A DNA stretch of 64,000 bases from JAOUEA01 sp963790335 (GTDB taxonomy: Bacteria > Actinomycetota > UBA4738 > HRBIN12), in the NCBI GenBank assembly GCA_963790335.1, contig CAWBOB010000008.1, positions 248,001 through 312,000 on the forward strand, given 5' to 3'. Position numbers and translations under genes: made by a program. Position 1 is the first letter of the stretch, and every line of letters starts with the position of its first letter. Below are positions 1-8,543 of this stretch, in pieces. The notes under the pieces are model-generated. The model worked only from the letters and a program-made list of their open reading frames with translations, did no database searches and was not told the DNA's origin.

Positions 1-100
1 GACAACACTTCTCCACCGCCGCCGAGGACTCCTTCTTCACCCGTTCGCCACGTGTGCGACTTCCACCGAACGACACCTCCGTGAGAGGATGAGAGTTCAC

Positions 101-538
101 ATGAGCGAGCCCGTCCATCGACACGACGTGTGGGGCGACGACCCCGAGGAACGCGATGCCTCAGCTGTCGTCGAGGAGCTGCTCGCCGAACCCGGCATCG
201 AACGGAAGTGGCATGACCACCCCTCGGTCGTCTGGACCAAGGCCGTCGGGCGCTTCATCCAGCGCAGCGGCAAGCGCATCGCGGTGACCGTCGCGGGCTT
301 CGTGCTGCTGATCGTGGCGGCGCTGATCATCCCGGTGCCCGGCCCGTGGTCGATCCTGTTGGCGATCGTCGCGCTCAGCATCCTGGCCTCGGAGTACGTC
401 TGGGCCCGTCGCACGCTGGCTTTCGCGAAGCGCAAGGCCGAGCAGGTCAGGGGCGCCGTACTGCAGCGCCGAACCGACCGGGCCGACGCGGCGCCCGAGA
501 CGCCGTCTCCATCCCCCTCGACAGACGAGATCGCCTGA
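101..538 (+). CDS. PGPGW-type small membrane protein
   Basis: Predicted 145-residue membrane protein. A hydrophobic segment at about residues 55-100 contains the motif IPVPGPWSILLAIVALSIL followed by SEYVWARR, which resembles the actinobacterial TIGR02611 (PGPGW) family of two-helix membrane proteins of unknown function. The N-terminus is acidic and soluble; the C-terminus is basic and then Ser/Pro-rich, probably cytoplasmic. An in-frame ATG at 89 is possible, but it leaves no room for a ribosome binding site, whereas ATG 101 has GAGAG about six bases upstream. The next gene begins 17 bases after the stop on the same strand, so the two may be co-transcribed. Family assignment is from motif memory; function is unknown. 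Confidence 0.7.
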   Translation: MSEPVHRHDVWGDDPEERDASAVVEELLAEPGIERKWHDHPSVVWTKAVGRFIQRSGKRIAVTVAGFVLLIVAALIIPVPGPWSILLAIVALSILASEYVWARRTLAFAKRKAEQVRGAVLQRRTDRADAAPETPSPSPSTDEIA

Positions 539-555
539 CGACTCGGTTCCGCATC

Positions 556-1041
556 GTGCGCGGAGCGGTGCTGGTCCTGGTGAGCATGCTCTTCCTAGGG
601 GCGTGCGGCGGTAGCGAGGGCGATGCGACAGACGTGGGTGCCCCCTCGCCGACCGACCTACGCGGTACACCGATCGTGATCCGCACGAGGATGACCGTAG
701 CCGCGGAAGAAGGCGCGGAGCCGATCGCCACCGGCAAGATCCTGGAAGGGTCCACGCTCGGCGGATCGCCGTTCTGCGCCGGGGGCTCCATCTTGGATTC
801 CCATGCGAGCACCGACCCGGCCATGGAGCCCTACGGTCTGATCGACCGGACCATCACCTGCCCGGATGGCACCGTGAGGATAGGCTTCTCGCCGGCACAG
901 ACCCAGACGGTCTCGTGGACCATCGTGAGCGGCACCGGCGCCTTCGAAGGACTTCGCGGAAGCGGAGAGTTCGAGGTGGAGTACGACCCCGACGACGCTT
1001 CGCTGGCTCGCGAGACCCTCACGGGGATCGTCACGGTCTAG
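556..1041 (+). CDS. Putative secreted lipoprotein
   Basis: Predicted 161-residue lipoprotein. From the GTG at 556 the protein opens with a short basic start, a hydrophobic stretch and the lipobox LGAC followed by GGSEGD, so the mature form should be a diacylglyceryl-Cys anchored outer-face protein. The mature part has a Cys pair (FCAGG and TCPDG) and ends with beta-rich sequence GTGAFEGLRGSGEFEVEYD, a pattern seen in small beta-barrel proteins of the allene-oxide-cyclase/dirigent type; that link is only an impression. The reading frame is open far upstream, but those residues are Arg/Pro-rich out-of-frame translation of the preceding gene. No specific function can be given. Confidence 0.65.
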   Translation: MRGAVLVLVSMLFLGACGGSEGDATDVGAPSPTDLRGTPIVIRTRMTVAAEEGAEPIATGKILEGSTLGGSPFCAGGSILDSHASTDPAMEPYGLIDRTITCPDGTVRIGFSPAQTQTVSWTIVSGTGAFEGLRGSGEFEVEYDPDDASLARETLTGIVTV

Positions 1042-1106
1042 GTGGCCCGACGACAGAGGTATCGTCATTCACGGGAGACGCGTGCAAACCTCCTCCCAGC
1101 GTGCCC

Positions 1107-2042
1107 ATGACGACATCATCAACCGACCCCGAGCGACGCGTACCCAACATCCTGATCGGCACCTCGAGCTGGACTGATCCCACCCTCATCAAAGACGGCA
1201 ACTTCTACCCTGCCGGCGCGACCAGCGCGAAGGCACGCCTCGAGTTCTACGCTTCGCGGTTCCCTCTGGTGGAGGTGGACTCGACCTACTACTTCCCGCC
1301 GAGCGAGAAGAACTCCGTGCTGTGGATCGAGCGCACGCCGCCGGAGTTCACGTTCAACATCAAGGCATACTCGCTGCTGACGAATCACCCGACGCGCACC
1401 GAGTCCCTCTACAAGGATCTGGCCGCCGAGCTGCCGGCAGAGCTGCTCGAGAAGCGTCGCATCTACCGCGACAAGCTTCCCGACGAGACGGTCGGCGAGG
1501 TCTGGCAGCGCTTCCGCGACGCCCTGATGCCCCTGCACTCAGCGGGCAAGCTCGGCGCTGTGCTGTTCCAGTTCCCGCAGTGGTTCGTGATCTCGAAGCG
1601 GAACAAGGCCTACATCGAGGAATGCGCGGCGCGGCTTCCCGACTTCCGCATCGCGATCGAGCTCAGGCACAAGAGCTGGATGGAAGAGCGCAACGTCGAG
1701 GAGACGCTCGGCTTCCTCGAGGAGCGGAGGCTGCCGTACGTCTGCGTCGACATGCCGCAAGGGTTCGACTCGAGCCTGCCCCCGATCGCCGCGGCGACTG
1801 CGGACGACCTCGCGATGGTGCGCTTCCACGGCCGCGACCCGAAGGCGTGGCAGACGAAGTCGGAAACCGCGAGCGAGCGCTTCCGCTACGACTACTCGAA
1901 GGAAGAGCTCGCGGAGTGGGTGCCGAAGCTGCAGGGCCTGTCGGAGCAGGTACGCGAGACCCACGTGCTGATGAACAACTGCTACCGCGACTTCGCCGTC
2001 CGCAATGCCCACGAGCTCGGCGACCTGCTCGATCTCGAGTGA
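1107..2042 (+). CDS. DUF72 (YecE-like) family protein
   Basis: 311-residue soluble protein of the DUF72/YecE family, TIM-barrel-like proteins of unproven function found across bacteria and archaea. Family signatures are visible: IGTSSWTDPT near the N-terminus, FYPAGATSAKARLEFYASRF, VEVDSTYYFPPS (the E-x-N/D-S-T-F/Y-Y element), the FQFPQWF strand, AIELRHKSWM (E-x-R-H-x-S-W), and near the C-terminus MNNCYRDFAVRNA (the MNNC motif). Length is slightly above the usual 240-300 residues because of a central insertion around residues 110-140. ATG 1107 is used because it starts directly before the conserved domain; upstream in-frame sequence overlaps the lipoprotein gene. It stands alone between two lipoprotein genes. 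Confidence 0.88.
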   Translation: MTTSSTDPERRVPNILIGTSSWTDPTLIKDGNFYPAGATSAKARLEFYASRFPLVEVDSTYYFPPSEKNSVLWIERTPPEFTFNIKAYSLLTNHPTRTESLYKDLAAELPAELLEKRRIYRDKLPDETVGEVWQRFRDALMPLHSAGKLGAVLFQFPQWFVISKRNKAYIEECAARLPDFRIAIELRHKSWMEERNVEETLGFLEERRLPYVCVDMPQGFDSSLPPIAAATADDLAMVRFHGRDPKAWQTKSETASERFRYDYSKEELAEWVPKLQGLSEQVRETHVLMNNCYRDFAVRNAHELGDLLDLE

Positions 2043-2101
2043 CTCAAGTCGTCGTCACGACCGGTCGATGCGTTTCGGGCCAACCGGAGAAGGGGTTCCT
2101 G

Positions 2102-2872
2102 ATGCGACGGTCGCTGGGACTGGTGGTCGTGCTCGCGCTTGCTGCAGCCGGCTGTGCGAACGAGGCGAGCACGCCACGCGCCGAGGGTGCCTTCCAGCAG
2201 CCGGCATTGACCCCTGAGGGCATGCCGGTCGCCTTCTGCGATCACCTCATCAAGGACTTCGAGCCCCTGTTCGATGCCGGCGTCGACGTCGGTGTCGTCG
2301 CGTCCGATCGGTGGAGCTCGCTCTCGGCCGGGCTCACGGACGACATCGTCGTGCTCGAACAGCTTCCCGGTGTCGACTTCGTCGCCGAGACCAGGGCGCT
2401 CGCGACCTCCGCTCGAGAGCTCGCGGGCGCGCTCGGCGGAGCAGGTTCTCGAACCGATCCTTCGGTCGAGCGCGCCTGGGCGGATATGGAGTCGAGCGTT
2501 CGGCTGCTCGTCATGGCACTCCCGGACGACGCGTGTGTCGACCATGATCGAGGGGCGCAGGCGACCCTGCGCAACGCTCTGGCGGCGGCGCTCACCGCCT
2601 ACACCGATGCGCAGTCGTTCGACCGGGTGGGGCCCGAGCAGATCGGACCCATCGAACCCTCGTTGGACTTCGTGGGCGACGTCACGGCCACGACCGGTGC
2701 CGTCAGCATCAACCTCGCGAAGGGCGACAGCATCGTCATGTCGGTCATGAGCGGGACGGGTCGCCCGTTCTGCATCGGGCACGAAGCCGACCGAACCGTC
2801 TACGGCACCGTGGACGCCGTCGGTGCGCGGTCACTCGATGACTGCGGCGATTCTCCTGCGTGGCCTGCATAG
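2102..2872 (+). CDS. Putative secreted lipoprotein, 256 aa
   Basis: Predicted lipoprotein. The N-terminus is MRRSLGLVVVLALAAAGC, a classic signal peptide with lipobox AAGC, and a GGAGAAGGGG ribosome binding site lies about seven bases before ATG 2102. The mature domain is mostly helical (residues about 50-200) with scattered Cys (FCDHL, DDACVD, PFCIGH, LDDCGD) that could form two disulphides. I recognise no family. The C-terminal 60 residues look beta-rich. The stop lies about 50 bases from the convergent photolyase gene. Confidence 0.7.
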   Translation: MRRSLGLVVVLALAAAGCANEASTPRAEGAFQQPALTPEGMPVAFCDHLIKDFEPLFDAGVDVGVVASDRWSSLSAGLTDDIVVLEQLPGVDFVAETRALATSARELAGALGGAGSRTDPSVERAWADMESSVRLLVMALPDDACVDHDRGAQATLRNALAAALTAYTDAQSFDRVGPEQIGPIEPSLDFVGDVTATTGAVSINLAKGDSIVMSVMSGTGRPFCIGHEADRTVYGTVDAVGARSLDDCGDSPAWPA

Positions 2873-2922
2873 GGACTCACGGCCGCGACGCACGGTCAAA
2901 CTAGTCCACATCAGACTACTCA

Positions 2923-4326
2923 CGCCCGCTGGAGCGGAAGCTGGGCCTGGCCCGGGTGCGCGGGCTCGCCCGCACGGGGTGCAGGAACACCCGGGCCAGA
3001 CGGCTTCGGCTTCGTCGACGGGACCTCGAGGGTCGGCGCCGGGTAGCCCGTGCGCCGCAAGCAGCTCCTGATCCCACCATGGAGCGAGGATCAGCGGAGC
3101 CGGCACATCGGCGAGCTCGCGCACGTACCGCCGCACGTACGTGCCCTCGGGGTCGAACCGCTCCGCCTGCCGCACGGGGTTGAACACCGGGACCGTCTCG
3201 GATCGGTGCCCGTGCCCGCGACCCACTGCCATCCGCCGGAGTTGTTCGCGGGGTCTCCGTCGACCAGCCACCGGAAGAAGTGCGCCGCTCCGTGCCGCCA
3301 GTCGATGCCGAGCCTGCGGGTGAGGAACGAGGCCGTCACCATGCGCGCGCGGTTGTGGATGAACCCCTCTCGCCGGAGCTGACGCATGCCCGCGTCGACC
3401 AGCGGGATGCCCGTACGGCCCAGCTTCCAGGCTTCCAGAGCATCGTCGGCATCGTCGGGCGGAGGCGGAACGTCGTCGGGGGGTGCTCGCAGATCGCGTC
3501 GCACGAGGGTCGGGTCGTGTGCCAGGAGCTGTCCGTAGAAGTCGCGCCACGCGACCTGTCGCACGAACTCCCCGGCGCCGGCTGCTCCCGCTCGCGCCAC
3601 GACCTCGTTGGCGCTCACGCATCCGAACCGCAGGTACGCGGACAGGCGCGACGTCGCATCGGCGGCAAGGTCGTTGCGCAGATCGGCGTACCGCTTGACC
3701 CCTCGAGCGAGGAAGGACTCGAGCCGGCCGCGCCCGGCGGTCTCACCTCCCGGTGGCAGCTCGGGCGAGTCGGGACGCGCGGTCGCCGGCTCGGGTCGGG
3801 GGCCGGGGTCGACCGTCGTCGCCGGCGTGAGCCGCGCAGGAGGGGCGAGCACGGCGCGGCGCGGCGCCTGCATCCAGGCGCGCTGGTAGGGAGTGAAGAC
3901 CGAGTACACCTGCTTGCCCGGCGGGGCGATCTCGCCGGGGTCGACGACGGCGTTCCCCGGGTGCACGTGGAACCCGACGCCGTGCGCGGCGAGCGCCTGA
4001 CGAAGCGCGCCTTCCCGGCGTTGGGCGGTCTCACCTGCGTCGGAGGTCAGGTGCACGTCGCTGACGCCGGCCTCGTCCACGACGTCGAGCGTGCGCGCGA
4101 CCACGTCGCCCTCGCGCACGACGAGGGGCGAACCGAGCCGGCCGAGCGACGCGTCGAGATCGACGAGGGCTTCCAGCAGGGATCGGGTCCGGTTGGGACT
4201 CCGCTTCATGAGGCCGGGATCGAGCACGAACAGCGGCACGCAGGAACCGCCGGACCGAGCGGCAGCGTCGAGGGCAGGATGGTCGTGCACCCGCAGATCC
4301 CTGGTGAACAGCACGAGGGAGCTCAT
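2923..4326 (-). CDS. phr: Deoxyribodipyrimidine photolyase (two compensating frameshifts)
   Basis: FAD-dependent DNA photolyase that repairs UV-induced cyclobutane pyrimidine dimers. The N-terminal antenna domain begins LVLFTRDLRVHDHPAL; the C-terminal FAD domain carries RLSAYLRFGCVS, WRDFYGQLL, LVDAGMRQL and NSGGWQWVAGTGTD. The frame then shifts near 3210 into FNPVRQAERFDPEGTYVRRYV and shifts back to the original frame near 3060, giving TGYPAPT, which matches the usual GYPAPIVD end. The two shifts restore the frame, and the first fits one missing C in a CC run. If the second shift is not real, the stop is at 2831. ATG 4326 is preceded by TAGCGT plus 7 nt, the leaderless promoter pattern of this window; the frame is open further upstream but without conserved sequence. 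Confidence 0.85.
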
Positions 4327-4333
4327 GCTCTCC

Positions 4334-4339
4334 ACGCTA
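4334..4339 (-). promoter_or_regulatory. -10 element of photolyase, leaderless type
   Basis: TAGCGT on the minus strand, exactly 7 nt from ATG 4326. A purine-start transcript would begin at or next to the start codon. GGAGAG between the two could alternatively act as a weak ribosome binding site. Confidence 0.5.
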
Positions 4340-4417
4340 CGCACCGGCCACGCCAGGCGGCGCGCCGAACCGATGCATCGTCGCCCGCCGGGAGCCTGCG
4401 TCATCGCGGAGCCGGGG

Positions 4418-4423
4418 TACGCT
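4418..4423 (+). promoter_or_regulatory. -10 element of M50 protease gene, leaderless type
   Basis: TACGCT followed by 7 nt and ATG 4431. No good -35 hexamer is seen at 17 nt upstream. The spacing predicts transcription starting at the A of the ATG. Confidence 0.5.
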
Positions 4424-4430
4424 CGTGTGC

Positions 4431-5571
4431 ATGGGCGGCACCGGCAAGCGATGGAAGGTGCTCACGGTGCGGGGCATCCCGCTGTACCTGAGCACGTCGT
4501 GGTTCGTGATCGCGGTGCTCTACGTCTTCCTCGGGTACGAGAACAACCGGCGCATCGTGGAGCCGTCGGAGGCGTTCACGATCGCGGTGCTCGCGGCGGC
4601 GCTGTTCTTCTCGAGCGTGCTGCTGCACGAGGTCGCTCACGCGGTCGTGGCGCGGGCGCTCGACCTCCCCGTGTCGGGCATCACCCTGGTGATCTTCGGC
4701 GGAGCGACCGAGACGAACGCAGGTGCGAAGGGGCCGGTCGGCGAGTTCCTCGTGGCGGCCGCCGGCCCGGCGACGACGCTGGTGCTCGCCGGGTTGTTCT
4801 GGGCGGGGGAGGCGGCGACGAACGGCCTGCTGGCCGCGACGTTCGGGGACCTGGCTCGCCTCAGCCTGCTGTTCGCCGTCTTCAACGCCCTGCCCGGGTT
4901 CCCGCTCGACGGCGGGCGTGTGCTGCTGGCGGTGGCATGGGGCATCACGGGAAGCCGCAGGACGGCGATGCGGGTGGCCGGCTACGGGGGCATCGTCGTC
5001 GGTGGCCTCATGGGCGCGGGCACGCTCTGGCTGCTGATGCAGGGCGAGGCGTTGACGGCGGTCTTCCTCGGATACGTGGCGTTCATGCTGATCAACACCG
5101 GACGGGCGATGGAGCAGCGGATCGAGATCCGCGACCAGCTCGTCAAGGGAACGGTGGCCGAGGCGATGCGGGAACCGCCGCCCTCCGTGCCCGTCGACAT
5201 CTCGCTCGCCCAGGCCCTCGACGACTACCTGCGCGGTGGCGACGGACAGGCCTTCCCCGTGGTCGACGGAGGGCGCGTGATCGGCACGGTCTCGCTCGAG
5301 AGCGCGCGCCGCATCGGCGCGCGCGATCCGATGCGGCCCGGTGCGCGACGGCACCCGGCCGCTCGCCCAGACGCCCGTCGTCACGCCCGACGAGACCCTC
5401 GACGACGCGGTCGAGTGGCTGGCGGGACGCGACGGCCTGGTGCTGCGCGACGGCATGCTCGTCGGAGCCCTCGGCCCGGCCGACGTGGAACGCTGGTACC
5501 GGCGGGTGATCGAGGGCCGGCCCGACGGGGTCGCTCCCGACGTGGTCGTGCCGGCCCGCCCCGACCTGTAG
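4431..5571 (+). CDS. Site-2 protease (M50) with C-terminal CBS domains, one frameshift
   Basis: Intramembrane zinc metalloprotease of the M50B/S2P class. Visible: several hydrophobic segments from residue 15 to 220; the zinc motif HEVAH inside FFSSVLLHEVAHAVVARAL; and the second metal-ligand motif LPGFPLDGGRVLLA. After residue 240 a cytosolic region VAEAMREPPPSVPV... with a FPVVDGGRVIGTVSLE segment is a CBS-domain pair, which usually senses adenine nucleotides. The frame breaks near 5335 (one extra G in CCCGG); the second CBS half continues as TPVVTPDETLDDAVEWL to the stop at 5571. Without the shift the frame would run on into the helicase gene. Such M50-CBS proteins are common in actinobacteria; substrates are mostly unknown. 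Confidence 0.87.
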
Positions 5572-5605
5572 GCCTGCGTCGAGCGCGGCTGTCGGCGGGC
5601 GGCGG

Positions 5606-5611
5606 TAGCAT
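5606..5611 (+). promoter_or_regulatory. -10 element of adnA, leaderless type
   Basis: TAGCAT followed by exactly 7 nt and the GTG start at 5619. There is no ribosome binding site upstream of that GTG, which supports leaderless initiation. Confidence 0.5.
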
Positions 5612-5618
5612 CCGCGAT

Positions 5619-8543
5619 GTGACACCCCCCCTCTCCGCCGACGAGCGCCAGGCGCTCGTGCTCGACCATGCCTCGGGCACCCTGCTGGTGACCGGGCCGG
5701 CCGGCACGGGCAAGACCGCCGTGCTGCGGGAGCGGTTCGCACGCCTCGTCGAAGGCGGCGCCGATCCCGATCGCGTCGCCCTCGTGGTGGGCTCGGCTGC
5801 TGCGCGCGACGCAGCACGCGCGGCCCTGCTGCAACGGCTCCCGACGTCGCTGGCCGACCTGCACGTCGTGACGATGCACGGGCTCGCGAACCGCATCCTC
5901 AAGCGGCGTGCCGAGGGCGTGGGTGAGGCCGAGCCGCCGCAGCTGCTTTCGGCCACGGAGCAGTTCGCCACGGTGCAGGAGCTGCTCGCAGCCGCCGACC
6001 CCGCCGAGTGGTCAGCCTATGGATCGCTGCTCGGTGTGCGCAGCTTCGTCGACGAGGTGCGCCAGTTCGTATCGCGAGCGCAGGAAGCCATGCTCACCCC
6101 CGAGCAGATCGAACACGCCGCCGATCGGCGCGGTCTCGCCGGCTGGCGCGATCTGGCACGCTTCCTCCGGGAGTACCAGGACACGCTCGACGCGCAGAAC
6201 CTCGCCGACTTCGCCTCGCTGCTGCAACGCGCCGCGACGCTCGCGCCCGAGGGCGACGCGCCGTTCGACCACGTGCTCGTCGACGACTACCACGACACGA
6301 CGATCGCCGCCGAGGCGATGCTCCGAGGTCTCGGCGCCGCCGATCTGGTCGTGGCCGCGAACCCGCACGCGCACGTCTTCTCCTTCCAGGGCACGAGCCG
6401 GGTTCCGCTCGATCGGTTCGGCGATGCGTTCGACGGATGCGAACACGTGGAGCTCGCCACGAACCACCGCGCGCCCGAGCCGGTGACCGTCGAGGCGTGG
6501 GTCGCGCCGCACGCGAGCGAGGAGCATGCCGCCGTCGCGCGCGAGCTGCGGCGTCTGCACGTCGAACAAGGCGTCGAGTGGAACGCGATGGCCGTGATCG
6601 TCCGGCGACAGGGCACGCACCTTGGTGGCCTGCTACGCGCGCTCGACGACGCCCGCATCCCCAGGGCGATGCCCGAACGCGGACTCTCCCTCACCGCGGA
6701 GCCGGCGACCCGGCCGTACGTGCTCGCTCTGCGATGGATCGTGGCCGACGAGACCGCGCGCGAGGTGCTCGTCGAGCAGCTGCTCGTCTCCGACGTGGTC
6801 GGCCTCTCGCCCGCCGCCGCGCGAGGCCTGCTGCGCGCCGCACGCGCCCGCACCGGTTCGATCGCCGACGCGCTCGACGTGACCGAGGGCCTCACCGCCG
6901 CCGAGACCGACGCGGTCGTCGCCGCCCGCGATGCGCTCTCGCGCGCCGCACTGTTCGCGGGCATGAGCGTGCAGGATGCCTTCCGCCACCTGTGGGAACA
7001 CCTTCCATGCTCCCGGCGCCTCGTGGACCGGGCGGGCGACAGCCCGGAGGCGCGCCGAGAGCTCGACACCGTCGTGACCTTCGCCAACGTGGTGGCCGAG
7101 ACCGACGAAGCGAGCGCCGATGCGGGCGTCGAGGCGTTCCTCGAGTCGCTCGATGCCGGCGAGCACGGCCCCGGCTACTCCGCATGGGAACGCGGCCGCC
7201 TCGACGCCGTGCAGGTGCTCACGGCCCACGGCACCGTCGGTCGTGAGTTCGACACCGTCGTCGTCACGGGCGTGGCGGAAGGGAGCTTCCCGAGCCTGAC
7301 GAGACCCGAGCCGATGTTCGACCTCGCGGTGCTCGACGGGCCGGTGACGAACGCCGATCGCAACCGGGCGCGCATCGACGACGAGCGCCGCCTGTTCGAC
7401 ATGGTGCTCGCACGGGCGAGACGTCGCGTGGTGCTCACGTGCGCCGACGCCCATCCTGGTGCGCACGACCACACCGACGACGGCTCGACCCGCTCGCGGT
7501 TCGTCGATGCCGCCACGTGGAGGTCCACGCCCGCGGGGCCGTTCGACGATCCCGTCTCGGTGCGCGAGGCACAGGCCGCGTGGCGATCACAGCTCGCCGA
7601 CGGCTCGAACCCCGGCTGGCAGCGGGTCGCCGCGCTCGACGGATTGGTCGCCCTCGGCGTCGACGCGCGTCGGTGGTGGTTCCAGCGCGATTGGACCGAC
7701 ACCCAGCGCCCGCTGCACGAGACGATCCGCGTGTCGTACTCGCGCCTGTCCAACCTCGAGGCGTGTGAGCTCATGCACGTGCTCGGCGACGAGCTCGGCC
7801 TCGGCAAGCCCGGTGGCTACCACGCCTGGGTCGGCAAGACCGTGCACACGATCCTCGAACAGATCGAGAAGGGCGAGATCGCCAAGGACCCCCCCGTGGC
7901 GGTCGCCGAGCTGAAGGCCCGGTGGCGACCGCAGGAGTTCCCCTCGATGGCCGTCTCGACGGCCTTCTTCAAGCTCGCCCACGACCATATGCTGCGCAAC
8001 TGGTTCGAGCACTACGCCGAACACCCAGCCGCGGGCATCGAACGCTTCTTCGAGTTCGAGCTCGAGGGCGCCACGGTGATCGGCTACATCGACCGCATCG
8101 GTGCGGCCGTGCAGGACGGTTACGTGATCACCGACTTCAAGACCGGCAAGAGCGACAGCGCCGGTCCGCCGCGCGAGAGCCTGCAGCTCGGCATCTACTA
8201 CCTGGCCGTGCAGGAGTCGCCCGATCTGGCGGAGTTCCAGCCGGTGAAGACCGTCGAGCTCGCATTCCTGCGGGGGAATTGGAAGAGCCCCGACATCGAC
8301 CACCGCAAGTGGATCGTCACCGACCGCGACGAGCAGGCGTACCAGGCGGAGATGCGCGAGCGCCTCAGCGAGCTCATCCGGCGCAAGCGCGACCTGAACG
8401 AGCGCGGGGTCTTCCGCCCGAACCCATACGCCAACTGCCGGTTCTGCGACTTCCAGACCCTCTGCCCGCTGTACGCCGAGGGCCAGCCGGTGTTCCCGGT
8501 CGAGGCGGTTCGCGCGGGTGCGCGAGACGAGGTGCCGGCATGA
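5619..8543 (+). CDS. adnA: AdnA-like helicase-nuclease subunit
   Basis: 974-residue subunit of the actinobacterial AdnAB motor-nuclease, which resects double-strand DNA ends in place of RecBCD. N-terminal UvrD-type motor: Walker A GPAGTGKTAV at about residue 25, motif II degenerate as VDDYHDTT (a canonical motor has DEYQDT), later YEFDTVVVTGVAEGSFP-like motif V region. C-terminal RecB-type nuclease: GYIDRIG...ITDFKTGK (the D and DxK catalytic residues) and a Cys cluster NCRFCDFQTLC typical of the Fe-S-bound nuclease; the fourth Cys is probably LEACEL upstream. The degenerate motor and shorter length (974 versus about 1100) assign it as AdnA rather than AdnB. It overlaps adnB by ATGA. GTG 5619 fits the leaderless promoter. 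Confidence 0.88.
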   Translation: MTPPLSADERQALVLDHASGTLLVTGPAGTGKTAVLRERFARLVEGGADPDRVALVVGSAAARDAARAALLQRLPTSLADLHVVTMHGLANRILKRRAEGVGEAEPPQLLSATEQFATVQELLAAADPAEWSAYGSLLGVRSFVDEVRQFVSRAQEAMLTPEQIEHAADRRGLAGWRDLARFLREYQDTLDAQNLADFASLLQRAATLAPEGDAPFDHVLVDDYHDTTIAAEAMLRGLGAADLVVAANPHAHVFSFQGTSRVPLDRFGDAFDGCEHVELATNHRAPEPVTVEAWVAPHASEEHAAVARELRRLHVEQGVEWNAMAVIVRRQGTHLGGLLRALDDARIPRAMPERGLSLTAEPATRPYVLALRWIVADETAREVLVEQLLVSDVVGLSPAAARGLLRAARARTGSIADALDVTEGLTAAETDAVVAARDALSRAALFAGMSVQDAFRHLWEHLPCSRRLVDRAGDSPEARRELDTVVTFANVVAETDEASADAGVEAFLESLDAGEHGPGYSAWERGRLDAVQVLTAHGTVGREFDTVVVTGVAEGSFPSLTRPEPMFDLAVLDGPVTNADRNRARIDDERRLFDMVLARARRRVVLTCADAHPGAHDHTDDGSTRSRFVDAATWRSTPAGPFDDPVSVREAQAAWRSQLADGSNPGWQRVAALDGLVALGVDARRWWFQRDWTDTQRPLHETIRVSYSRLSNLEACELMHVLGDELGLGKPGGYHAWVGKTVHTILEQIEKGEIAKDPPVAVAELKARWRPQEFPSMAVSTAFFKLAHDHMLRNWFEHYAEHPAAGIERFFEFELEGATVIGYIDRIGAAVQDGYVITDFKTGKSDSAGPPRESLQLGIYYLAVQESPDLAEFQPVKTVELAFLRGNWKSPDIDHRKWIVTDRDEQAYQAEMRERLSELIRRKRDLNERGVFRPNPYANCRFCDFQTLCPLYAEGQPVFPVEAVRAGARDEVPA

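Noticed and set aside
1..100. A gene fragment at the left edge.
   Set aside because: No frame with recognisable sequence; it looks like the upstream region of the first gene.
3040..3220. An in-frame TGA (3091) in the photolyase read as selenocysteine, given selA/selB in the window.
   Set aside because: Between 3060 and 3210 the conserved protein lies in another frame, so two indels explain the break; no SECIS-like hairpin was seen.
4425..8543. A single 1372-codon frame that seems to fuse an M50 protease to a helicase.
   Set aside because: The middle 90 codons (5340-5618) are low-complexity Arg/Pro translation; conserved CBS sequence lies in another frame to a stop at 5571, and the helicase has its own promoter and GTG at 5619.
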